DNA of 64,000 nt, taken from NCBI GenBank assembly GCA_018223035.1, contig JAAEZD010000012.1, forward strand, positions 104,855 to 168,854, read 5' to 3'. Of the stretch, positions 17,630 to 24,077 are shown piece by piece. A program made the translations under genes and the position numbers. Origin of the DNA: Heliomarina sp018223035 (GTDB lineage Bacteria > Pseudomonadota > Alphaproteobacteria > Rhodobacterales > Rhodobacteraceae). The stretch's first letter is position 1, and every line of letters begins with the position of its first letter. The notes under the pieces were generated by a model. It was not told the DNA's origin and searched no databases. It saw nothing but the letters and a program-made list of their open reading frames with translations.

Positions 17630-17646
17630 AACAGAACCGTTCAGTT
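17630..17646. promoter_or_regulatory. TetR-type palindromic operator candidate upstream of the RND operon
   Basis: The 17-base element reads AACAGAACCGTTCAGTT: arms match at 7 of 8 positions around a central C. Size and symmetry fit operators of TetR-family repressors, which commonly control RND pumps. It lies about 100 bases upstream of the first adaptor. No TetR gene is in the window. Confidence 0.45.
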
Positions 17647-17735
17647 CGATCAAGACCTGATTTGCCGCCCACAACTATCGCGAGCACCTTCGTTTTCAAA
17701 GACCTTCGGTCTCACCAAGTATGTCGCAGCAATGC

Positions 17736-17763
17736 AAAAAGCCCGGCGCAGCGCACCGGGCTT
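17736..17763 (-). terminator. Rho-independent terminator of the aminotransferase gene
   Basis: On the minus strand AAAGCCCGG and CCGGGCTTT form a 9-bp stem with a 9-base loop, followed by TTTTT (17736-17740 region). It lies 27 bases beyond the stop codon. Confidence 0.88.
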
Positions 17764-17790
17764 TCCTTTATTCATACTGTCGCACTGAAC

Positions 17791-19164
17791 TCAAAGGCCC
17801 AGATCACCCGCAGCAAGGTCGATGGCCTTGGCCGTGCCGTCTACCATCTCGTCGACCTGCTCCTTGGTGATGATCAGCGGCGGGCAGAAGGCGACCGCAT
17901 CCATGATCGGACGGGAAATCACGCCGGTTTCCAGCATGCGCGCGGCAACCGCCGCCCCCATCGCACCGGGTTTTTCCAGCGCGACCTTGGCGTCCTTGTC
18001 GGTTACCAGCTCCAGCGCGGCGATCAGACCGATGCCGCGATGCTCGCCCACCAGACGGTGCTCGCCCAGTTCGGCGAGTCGTTTCTGCATATGCGCGCCC
18101 ACCTCGGCCGCGTTCTCGACGAGGTTACGCTCTTCGATGATCTTGATGTTTTCCAGCGCAACCGCCGCCGCGACAGGGTGACCGCCACCGGTATACCCAT
18201 GACCAAAGGCGCCGATCTTGTTGCTCTCATCGGCGATGGGCCCAAACATCTTTTCGCTGATCATCAGGGCAGAGATCGGCTGGTAAGAAGACGACAGCTG
18301 CTTGGACATCACGAGGATATCCGGCTTGAGATCATAGGTTTCGGTCGCGAACATCTTGCCGGTCCGGCCAAAGCCGCAGATCACTTCGTCTGCGATCATC
18401 ATGATGTCGTACTTCTCAAGCACTGCCTTGATCGCGGGCCAGTAGCCTTTAGGCGGCACGATCACGCCCCCTGCCCCCATCACCGGCTCGGCGATAAAAG
18501 CTGCGATGGTTTCCGGACCTTCCTCAAGGATCATCGCCTCGAGTTCCGCCGCCCGGCGGGCCGAGAAATCCTCTTCGCTTTCGCCCGGCTGGGCCTCGCG
18601 CCAGAAATGCGGGTTCCCGGTGTGCAGGAAGCCCGGCAGCGGCAGGCCAAAGGACATGTGGTTCATCGGCAGGCCGGTCATGCTGGCGGCCACGGCGGTG
18701 ATCCCATGGTAGCCACGTACGCGGCTGATAATCTTGCGTTTTTCCGGCTGGCCGATGGCGTTGGCGCGATACCAGAGCATCTTGACGGCGGTGTCGTTCG
18801 CCTCGGAGCCAGAGTTGGTAAAGAACACCTTGCTCATCGGCACCGGCGACATCTCGATCAGCTTCTCCGCCAGCTCGACGGCGGGCTGGTGCGAACGCAT
18901 CGAAAAGACGTGGTAATAAGGCAGCTTGAGCATCTGCTCATGAGCGACCTTGGCCAGACGTTTTTCCGAGAATCCGACGGCAACGCTCCAGAGACCAGCC
19001 ATTGCCTCGATGTACTTCTTGCCGCTCGTGTCAAAGACATGGATGCCTTCGCCGTGATCCATCACCAGCGGGCCGGATTCCTGCAGGGCGCGGGCGTTTG
19101 TATAGGGGTGCATGTGAACGCGCGCATCCCGCGCTTCGATCGAGTTGGGGATATCGTCCATCAT
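17791..19164 (-). CDS. Class III PLP-dependent omega-aminotransferase
   Basis: A 457-residue cytosolic class III aminotransferase. It has the SGSEANDTAVKM loop, RVRGYHGITAVAASMTG, the metal-like IADEVICGFGRTGK motif with the PLP-contacting Asp, and the Schiff-base lysine K288 in VMSKQLSS. This subfamily transfers amino groups from amines or omega-amino acids (such as putrescine, GABA, beta-alanine or taurine-like substrates) to pyruvate or glyoxylate; the substrate is not decided by sequence. The start has AAGAGGT 6 bases upstream; two adjacent ATG codons (19164, 19161) are possible. It lies downstream of ectR on the same strand, 200 bases apart; a link with ectoine metabolism is possible but unproven. 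A five-unit 11-bp repeat lies upstream. Confidence 0.9.
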   Translation of the reverse strand: MMDDIPNSIEARDARVHMHPYTNARALQESGPLVMDHGEGIHVFDTSGKKYIEAMAGLWSVAVGFSEKRLAKVAHEQMLKLPYYHVFSMRSHQPAVELAEKLIEMSPVPMSKVFFTNSGSEANDTAVKMLWYRANAIGQPEKRKIISRVRGYHGITAVAASMTGLPMNHMSFGLPLPGFLHTGNPHFWREAQPGESEEDFSARRAAELEAMILEEGPETIAAFIAEPVMGAGGVIVPPKGYWPAIKAVLEKYDIMMIADEVICGFGRTGKMFATETYDLKPDILVMSKQLSSSYQPISALMISEKMFGPIADESNKIGAFGHGYTGGGHPVAAAVALENIKIIEERNLVENAAEVGAHMQKRLAELGEHRLVGEHRGIGLIAALELVTDKDAKVALEKPGAMGAAVAARMLETGVISRPIMDAVAFCPPLIITKEQVDEMVDGTAKAIDLAAGDLGL

Positions 19165-19302
19165 GGGGCACCTCTTGCTATTCAGGAAATCATGAGCAAC
19201 TCGTTGCACCAGCCCGCAGGGGCAGTCAATTCCGCAACCAATAATTTGATCATTTTTTCCCGCGCCTGCCAGATTAAAGGCAAAACTTGGCTTTCGGCCC
19301 CG

Positions 19303-19357
19303 GTGCACAGGGGGTGTACAGGTGCTGCACGGCTTGTGTACGGGTTGTGCCCCGCCT
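19303..19357. repeat. Five-unit 11-bp periodic repeat GTGYAC-N5 upstream of the aminotransferase
   Basis: Units begin at 19303, 19314, 19325, 19336 and 19347, exactly 11 bases apart: GTGCAC, GTGTAC, CTGCAC, GTGTAC, GTGCCC. The spacing is near one helical turn, as for multimeric regulator sites. It sits 140-190 bases before the aminotransferase start and just after ectR's stop codon. Confidence 0.65.
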
Positions 19358-19365
19358 TTTCGGCC

Positions 19366-19842
19366 CTAGCGGACCCCCCGAAGATCACCAGAATCCAGCA
19401 CTGGCGAGGCATCGATATCAGAGGCGTCAAGCATGCCCGCGACCCGCTCCAGCACCGCGTTCACCATCAACTGTTCCCAAGGCTCCATCGACTCGAAGGC
19501 GCGAACGTATCGCTGTTGCAGCGGGTCGGGCGCATCATTGACCTTGTCACGCCCCAGATCGGTGATCAGCAGATCCATCTGCCGCTTGTCGACTTCGGAT
19601 CTGTGCCGGGTCAGAAGCTGTTTCTTCTCCAGCTTGTCGATGAGCGCGGTCATCGTCGCCTGCGTCACCCCCATGCGGGTCGCAAGATGCTTGGCCGTAC
19701 TCGACCCGGTTTCAGCAATGATCTGAAGCACGCGCAACTGAACCGCCGTCAGGCCTGCCTCTGCGGCGAGTTTGCGCCCGTAAAGCTCGGTTGATCGAAG
19801 AATACGACGGAGTGAAATCAGGCTTTCATCGGTGCGGCTCAT
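19366..19842 (-). CDS. ectR: MarR-family transcriptional regulator of ectoine genes (EctR)
   Basis: A 158-residue winged-helix protein of the MarR family. The HTH core is SSTAKHLATRMGVTQATMTALIDKLEKK in character (about residues 48-80), followed by the wing with TRHRSEVDKRQMDLLIT. It is divergent from ectABC-ask, the position of EctR in ectoine producers, where EctR represses ectoine synthesis at low salinity. I infer the same role. The start is uncertain: ATG 19842 gives the family-like MSRTDESLISLRRIL, while ATG 19869 would add nine residues; neither has a clear SD. Likely binding sites are the two identical boxes at 19915 and 20046. Confidence 0.85.
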   Translation of the reverse strand: MSRTDESLISLRRILRSTELYGRKLAAEAGLTAVQLRVLQIIAETGSSTAKHLATRMGVTQATMTALIDKLEKKQLLTRHRSEVDKRQMDLLITDLGRDKVNDAPDPLQQRYVRAFESMEPWEQLMVNAVLERVAGMLDASDIDASPVLDSGDLRGVR

Positions 19843-19891
19843 CGGTGTCTCGTTCGAAATTACCAGCATACGCTAAAGTTCAGTGGCACTT

Positions 19892-19919
19892 TTGCAACCC
19901 AATAATACAAGTCGATACT
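19892..19919 (+). promoter_or_regulatory. Distal ectA promoter P1
   Basis: TTGCAA (19892-19897), a 16-base spacer and GATACT (19914-19919). The -10 overlaps the first copy of the 15-bp box (19915-19929). The spacing is identical to the proximal promoter at 20023. Confidence 0.5.
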
Positions 19920-19929
19920 AAGCCTTGCG
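19915..19929 (+). repeat. 15-bp direct repeat, copy 1 (putative EctR box)
   Basis: ATACTAAGCCTTGCG, identical to 20046-20060, 131 bases downstream. The bases that follow are partly conserved too (AGTAAGT here, AATAAAT there). Both copies overlap the -10 and start region of a promoter. Confidence 0.7.
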
Positions 19930-19961
19930 CAGTAAGTTTAAGGCCAAAATCGCCAGAAAAC

Positions 19962-19992
19962 AAAAGGGTTCTCCCTATGGGAGGAACCTTTT
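19962..19992. other. Large dyad in the ectR-ectA intergenic region
   Basis: Arms 19962-19975 and 19979-19992 pair at 13 of 14 positions (one G-U, one mismatch) around TAT. It lies midway between the two 15-bp boxes. It could form a hairpin in a P1 transcript, act as an attenuator for minus-strand reading (TTTTGTTTT follows on that strand), or be an operator. Confidence 0.5.
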
Positions 19993-20022
19993 CGCCGGTT
20001 TATAGTTTATTTAACGATGGTG

Positions 20023-20050
20023 TTGATTATTTCAGCGCCGCACATATACT
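20023..20050 (+). promoter_or_regulatory. Proximal ectA promoter P2
   Basis: TTGATT (20023-20028), a 16-base spacer and TATACT (20045-20050), a good sigma-70 match. The second 15-bp box (20046-20060) covers the -10 and the expected start site, about 25 bases before the ectA ATG. A repressor bound there would block initiation. Confidence 0.65.
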
Positions 20051-20060
20051 AAGCCTTGCG
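20046..20060 (+). repeat. 15-bp direct repeat, copy 2 (putative EctR box)
   Basis: ATACTAAGCCTTGCG, identical to 19915-19929. Located 21 bases before the ectA start codon and overlapping the P2 -10. Confidence 0.7.
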
Positions 20061-20081
20061 AAATAAATGTAACAACGGATA

Positions 20082-20606
20082 ATGACGGACATGGCTGCAA
20101 AAGATGAAATCACACTTCGCGAACCTGTAGGCGAAGATGGATCGGCAGTGTGGGAACTGGTCAAGGATTGCAAACCGCTGGATGAAAACTCCATGTACTG
20201 CAACCTGATCCAATGCGATCACTTCGCCGAAACCTGCGTGCTTGCCGAGATCGATGGCGAAGCCGTGGGCTGGATTTCGGCCTATATCCGTCCCGATGAC
20301 CCGGACACCCTGTTTGTCTGGCAAGTCGCCGTTTCCGCAAAAGCGCGCGGTGCCGGGCTTGGCACACGCATGCTTGAACATATCCTCGACCGCGAGGTCT
20401 GCGCAGATGTGACCCAGATGCAAACGACCATCACCAAGGACAACGATGCATCTTGGGCGCTGTTCTCCCGATTTGCCGACCGTCAGGACGGCGACATGGA
20501 TAGCGAACCGCATTTCAAGCGCGAAGAACACTTCGATGGCGCGCACGCGACCGAACATATGGTCACCATCGAATTCCCCGTCGAGGAATTCAAGAAAGCG
20601 GCCTGA
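20082..20606 (+). CDS. ectA: L-2,4-diaminobutyrate N-acetyltransferase
   Basis: A 174-residue GNAT-fold enzyme that acetylates L-2,4-diaminobutyrate with acetyl-CoA, the second step of ectoine synthesis. The acetyl-CoA-binding motif is AVSAKARGAGLGTRMLEHIL; the family-typical MYCNLIQCDHFAETC and TKDNDASWALF are present. It is the first gene of ectA-ectB-ectC-ask, with ectB 45 bases downstream. Expression is likely osmotically induced through P1/P2 and EctR. The length is typical. No ectD (ectoine hydroxylase) follows. Confidence 0.96.
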   Translation: MTDMAAKDEITLREPVGEDGSAVWELVKDCKPLDENSMYCNLIQCDHFAETCVLAEIDGEAVGWISAYIRPDDPDTLFVWQVAVSAKARGAGLGTRMLEHILDREVCADVTQMQTTITKDNDASWALFSRFADRQDGDMDSEPHFKREEHFDGAHATEHMVTIEFPVEEFKKAA

Positions 20607-20651
20607 ACCGCGCCGCACATCCCCTTTTAGCTATAGACCTGGAGGTCTCCT

Positions 20652-21941
20652 ATGCCGACTGAAAATTCAGCCGATAAACAAGTTTTTGCCCGACGTGAGT
20701 CGGAGGTGCGCAGCTACTGCCGCAGCTTCGATACCGTTTTCACCTCTGCCAGCGGGTCGGAAATGACCGACACCAATGGCAAGACCTACATCGACTTTCT
20801 GGCCGGTTGTTCCTCGCTGAACTACGGCCATAACGACGCCGACATGACGGCCGCGCTTATCGAGCATATCCAGAACGATGGCATTGCCCACGGTCTGGAC
20901 ATGTATACGGACGCCAAGGCGGCCTTTCTTGAGAGCTTCGAGAAGCACATTCTTGAGCCGCGCGGCATGGACCACAAGGTCATGATGGTCGGCCCGACCG
21001 GCACGAACGCCGTCGAAGCTGCCCTGAAGCTGGCCCGTAAGGTCACCGGCCGCACGAACGTCATCGCTTTTACCAACGGTTTCCACGGCATGACGCTGGG
21101 TTCCCTATCGCTGACCGGTAATGCTGGCAAGCGTGATGGTGGCGGTGTCAGCCTCGGCGACGTGACCCACCTGCCCTATGAGGGGTCGATGGGTGACGTG
21201 GATACGCTGAAGTTGGCCGAAGAAATGCTCGACAACCCGTCGAGCGGCATCGACGCCCCGGCTGCATTCATCTTTGAGCCCGTGCAGGGCGAAGGCGGGC
21301 TGAATGCGGCGTCTAAGGAATGGATGCAAGGCATCGCCAAGCTCGCGAAAAAGCATGGCGCCAAGCTGATCTTGGATGACATTCAGGCCGGACTTGGTCG
21401 CACAGGCACCTTCTTTTCCTTTGAGGAATACGATGTCGAACCCGATATGATCCCGCTGGCTAAATCGCTGTCGGGCATGGGGCTGCCGTTCGCGGCGCTG
21501 CTCCTCAAACCGGAGCTCGACGTATGGAGCCCTGCCGAGCATAACGGCACCTTCCGTGGCAACACCCACGCCTTTGTCACCGCGCGGGTCGCTATCGAGA
21601 AGTTCTGGACCGACGATGCGTTCAAGAACGAGATCGCTGAAAAGGCGCAGATCCTCGAAGATCACCTGACGACGCTGGCGGGTATGGTCCCCGGCGCTAG
21701 ACTCAAGGGTCGCGGCATGATGCGAGGCGTCGATGTGGGCACCGGTGAACTGGCTGGCGATATCTGCGCCCGCGCCTTTGAAAAGGGCCTGATCATCGAA
21801 ACATCCGGCGCCAATGACGAAGTCGTCAAGGTGCTCGCCCCCCTCACCACGCCCAAGCAAACCTTTGTGAAGGGCCTCAACATCCTGCTGGATGCTGCAC
21901 AGGACGTGCTTGGCGCCACCAACAAAATCGCAGCGGAGTAA
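20652..21941 (+). CDS. ectB: Diaminobutyrate--2-oxoglutarate aminotransferase
   Basis: A 429-residue class III PLP aminotransferase that converts L-aspartate-4-semialdehyde to L-2,4-diaminobutyrate using glutamate, the first committed step to ectoine. Seen: GPTGTNAVEAALKLAR, FTNGFHGMTLGSLS, ILDDIQAGLGRTG and the Schiff-base lysine K271 in PLAKSLSGMG. The start has GGAGGTCTCCT just upstream. It lies 4 bases before ectC's start, so the two are probably translated together. Confidence 0.96.
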   Translation: MPTENSADKQVFARRESEVRSYCRSFDTVFTSASGSEMTDTNGKTYIDFLAGCSSLNYGHNDADMTAALIEHIQNDGIAHGLDMYTDAKAAFLESFEKHILEPRGMDHKVMMVGPTGTNAVEAALKLARKVTGRTNVIAFTNGFHGMTLGSLSLTGNAGKRDGGGVSLGDVTHLPYEGSMGDVDTLKLAEEMLDNPSSGIDAPAAFIFEPVQGEGGLNAASKEWMQGIAKLAKKHGAKLILDDIQAGLGRTGTFFSFEEYDVEPDMIPLAKSLSGMGLPFAALLLKPELDVWSPAEHNGTFRGNTHAFVTARVAIEKFWTDDAFKNEIAEKAQILEDHLTTLAGMVPGARLKGRGMMRGVDVGTGELAGDICARAFEKGLIIETSGANDEVVKVLAPLTTPKQTFVKGLNILLDAAQDVLGATNKIAAE

Positions 21942-21945
21942 AACA

Positions 21946-22332
21946 ATGATTGTACGCGACCTTAACAAGCTGAAAGACACCGACCGTTCCGTATCCGACG
22001 CTCAGTGGACATCCGTCCGGATGCTGCTTGCTGATGACGGCATGGGCTTCAGCTTTCACATCACCTATCTGCAAGCCGGTTCCGAACACACGTTCGAATA
22101 CAAGAACCACTTTGAGTCGGTTTTCTGCATGCAGGGCAAAGGCTCGATCACGGATATCGCCACCGGCGAGACCCATGCGATCACGCCCGGCGTCATGTAC
22201 GCGCTGAACAAGCATGACCGGCACATCCTGCGCGCCGAAGAAGAGCTGGTCATGGCCTGCTGCTTCAATCCGCCGGTCACCGGCAACGAAGTGCACCGCG
22301 AAGACGGCTCTTACGCATTGGCAGATGCCTGA
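21946..22332 (+). CDS. ectC: L-ectoine synthase
   Basis: A 128-residue cupin-fold enzyme that cyclises N-gamma-acetyl-diaminobutyrate to ectoine. The metal-binding and active-site neighbourhood is seen in GSEHTFEYKNHFESVFCMQGKGSITDIATGE-like order (residues about 50-80), with Tyr and His residues later in VMYALNKHDRHILRA. Start ATG 21946 is the family-like MIVRDLNKL; an in-frame ATG at 21892 lies within ectB and is rejected. A hairpin separates it from ask. Confidence 0.97.
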   Translation: MIVRDLNKLKDTDRSVSDAQWTSVRMLLADDGMGFSFHITYLQAGSEHTFEYKNHFESVFCMQGKGSITDIATGETHAITPGVMYALNKHDRHILRAEEELVMACCFNPPVTGNEVHREDGSYALADA

Positions 22333-22341
22333 CAAAAGGAG

Positions 22342-22361
22342 AGCCCGGGGCAACCCGGGCT
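22342..22361 (+). other. Intercistronic hairpin between ectC and ask
   Basis: AGCCCGGG (22342-22349) and CCCGGGCT (22354-22361) form a perfect 8-bp stem with a GCAA tetraloop. It stands directly after AAAAGGAG (22334-22341) and 7 bases before the ask ATG (22369). Without the hairpin the SD would be 27 bases away; with it, about 7. It has no T-tract. Confidence 0.7.
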
Positions 22362-22368
22362 GATACAC

Positions 22369-23799
22369 ATGAACTTTCCCGAGCATACAGTCGAAAAGAT
22401 CGGCGGCACGTCGATGTCCCGCGCGCGTGAACTGGTGGACACCCTGTTCATTGGCGACCGCAAGGACGTCTACAACCGCATCTTTGTCGTTTCCGCCTTT
22501 GGCGGCATCACCAACCTGCTGCTGGAAGACAAGAAAACCGGCGAGCCGGGCGTTTATGGCCTGTTTGCCAGCGGCGACCAAAGCCATGCTTGGCTCGACA
22601 AGCTGACCGAGGTTGCGAACGCGATGCGCAAAGCGCATCGGGCTTTGCTTGACCATCCGGGCGACCTGAAGGAAGCGGATGATTTCGTTCGCGACCGGAT
22701 CGAAGGCGCACGCAGTTGTCTTCTCGACCTGCAACGCCTGTGTTCCTATGGCCACTTCCGGCTGTCCGAGCATATGCGTATCATTCGCGAGCTGCTATCC
22801 GGTCTGGGTGAGGCGCATTCCGCGCTAGCTTCGGCCCTGATGCTGCGCCGCGCGGGTGTCGAGGCGCGGACCATCGACCTGTCGGGCTGGCGCGACGAAC
22901 GCGAGATGTCTCTGAAAGAGCGCATCGAATCGGGCCTTCAGGACGCCGACCCTTCACGCGAAATCCTGATCGTGACCGGCTACGCGCAGTGCCGCGAAGG
23001 TCTGATGAAGGAATACGATCGTGGCTATTCCGAGGTCACTTTCTCGCGGATTGCGGCTATGACCGGAGCGCGCGAGGCGATCATCCACAAGGAGTTCCAC
23101 CTGTCCTCCGCCGACCCGAAACTGGTTGGCATGGAGAACGTGCGAAAGCTGGGGCACACCAACTATGACGTGGCCGACCAGCTATCGAACATGGGCATGG
23201 AAGCGATCCACCCGAAAGCGGCCCGAACCCTGCGCCAGGCGCAGGTACCGCTTCGCGTCACCAATGCGTTCGAGCCAAAAGATCCCGGCACGCTGATCGA
23301 CGACCAGCCGACCGACACGCCGGCAGCGGAGATCGTTTGCGGTCTGGATATATACGCGCTGGACCTTTTCGAGCAGGACATGCTTGGGGTCAAAGGATAT
23401 GACAGCACGATCCTTGAAATCCTGCGCCGTCACAATGTGAACATCGTTTCGAAGACGTCGAACGCGAATACGATCACGCATTTCCTCGACGCGTCTTTCA
23501 AGGCGATCCGCCGGGTGGAACGCGACCTGATCGAGACCTATCCCAATGCGGACGTGTCGGTGCGGGCGCTGTCGCTGGCCTCGGTGATCGGGCGCGACTT
23601 GTCGGGTCTGGGCGTACTGGGTCGCGGAATGACCGCGCTCGACGAAAAGGGCATTGAGGTTGTGGCCGCACAGCAGCCGCCGCGATTGGTGGACGTGCAG
23701 TTCATTGTCCCGAGAGATCAGCTCGACGATACGATCTGCACGATGCACGATCTGTTCTTTGGCAAGGCCAGCAAGGCCGTTGAGAAAAAAGCCGCCTGA
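22369..23799 (+). CDS. ask_ect: Ectoine-associated aspartokinase
   Basis: A 476-residue aspartate kinase that makes aspartyl phosphate, the entry to ectoine synthesis. The N-terminal kinase has VEKIGGTSMSRARE, a substrate region with HKEFHLSSADPKLV, and two C-terminal ACT domains (about 330-400 and 405-470). Specialised Ask_Ect enzymes in ectoine operons are known to be feedback-relaxed relative to the housekeeping Ask. It follows ectC in the operon and ends before a strong hairpin. Start ATG 22369 gives the family-like MNFPEHTVEKIGG. Confidence 0.95.
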   Translation: MNFPEHTVEKIGGTSMSRARELVDTLFIGDRKDVYNRIFVVSAFGGITNLLLEDKKTGEPGVYGLFASGDQSHAWLDKLTEVANAMRKAHRALLDHPGDLKEADDFVRDRIEGARSCLLDLQRLCSYGHFRLSEHMRIIRELLSGLGEAHSALASALMLRRAGVEARTIDLSGWRDEREMSLKERIESGLQDADPSREILIVTGYAQCREGLMKEYDRGYSEVTFSRIAAMTGAREAIIHKEFHLSSADPKLVGMENVRKLGHTNYDVADQLSNMGMEAIHPKAARTLRQAQVPLRVTNAFEPKDPGTLIDDQPTDTPAAEIVCGLDIYALDLFEQDMLGVKGYDSTILEILRRHNVNIVSKTSNANTITHFLDASFKAIRRVERDLIETYPNADVSVRALSLASVIGRDLSGLGVLGRGMTALDEKGIEVVAAQQPPRLVDVQFIVPRDQLDDTICTMHDLFFGKASKAVEKKAA

Positions 23800-23816
23800 T
23801 CGGTCGACATTTTATC

Positions 23817-23857
23817 GCAATATTAGGGGCGTGCCGCTGGCGCGCCCCTAATATTGC
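23817..23857 (+). terminator. Stem-loop at the end of the ectoine operon
   Basis: A perfect 15-bp stem (23817-23831 with 23843-23857) closes an 11-base loop, 17 bases after the ask stop. A T-rich tail is missing (TTGGG follows), so it may act as a 3' stabiliser or a factor-dependent terminator. Confidence 0.75.
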
Positions 23858-24077
23858 TTGGGAGCAGCCGCTGATGACGCCTTAGTGGAATTCATTTCGC
23901 GTAAGCTGCCGAATTTCAAAAACCATTTCTCAATACAGGCCACCTACATTTGATTGACGAAAGCATCCTTTTGCCAGCCGTGTTTGCGTCAAAATTTCGC
24001 CTAATCATCATTTTAGATCGATTTACCAACATCGGGAAAAGCCTCCGCCGGGGCACAATTATCAGGGCGGCTGAAAA

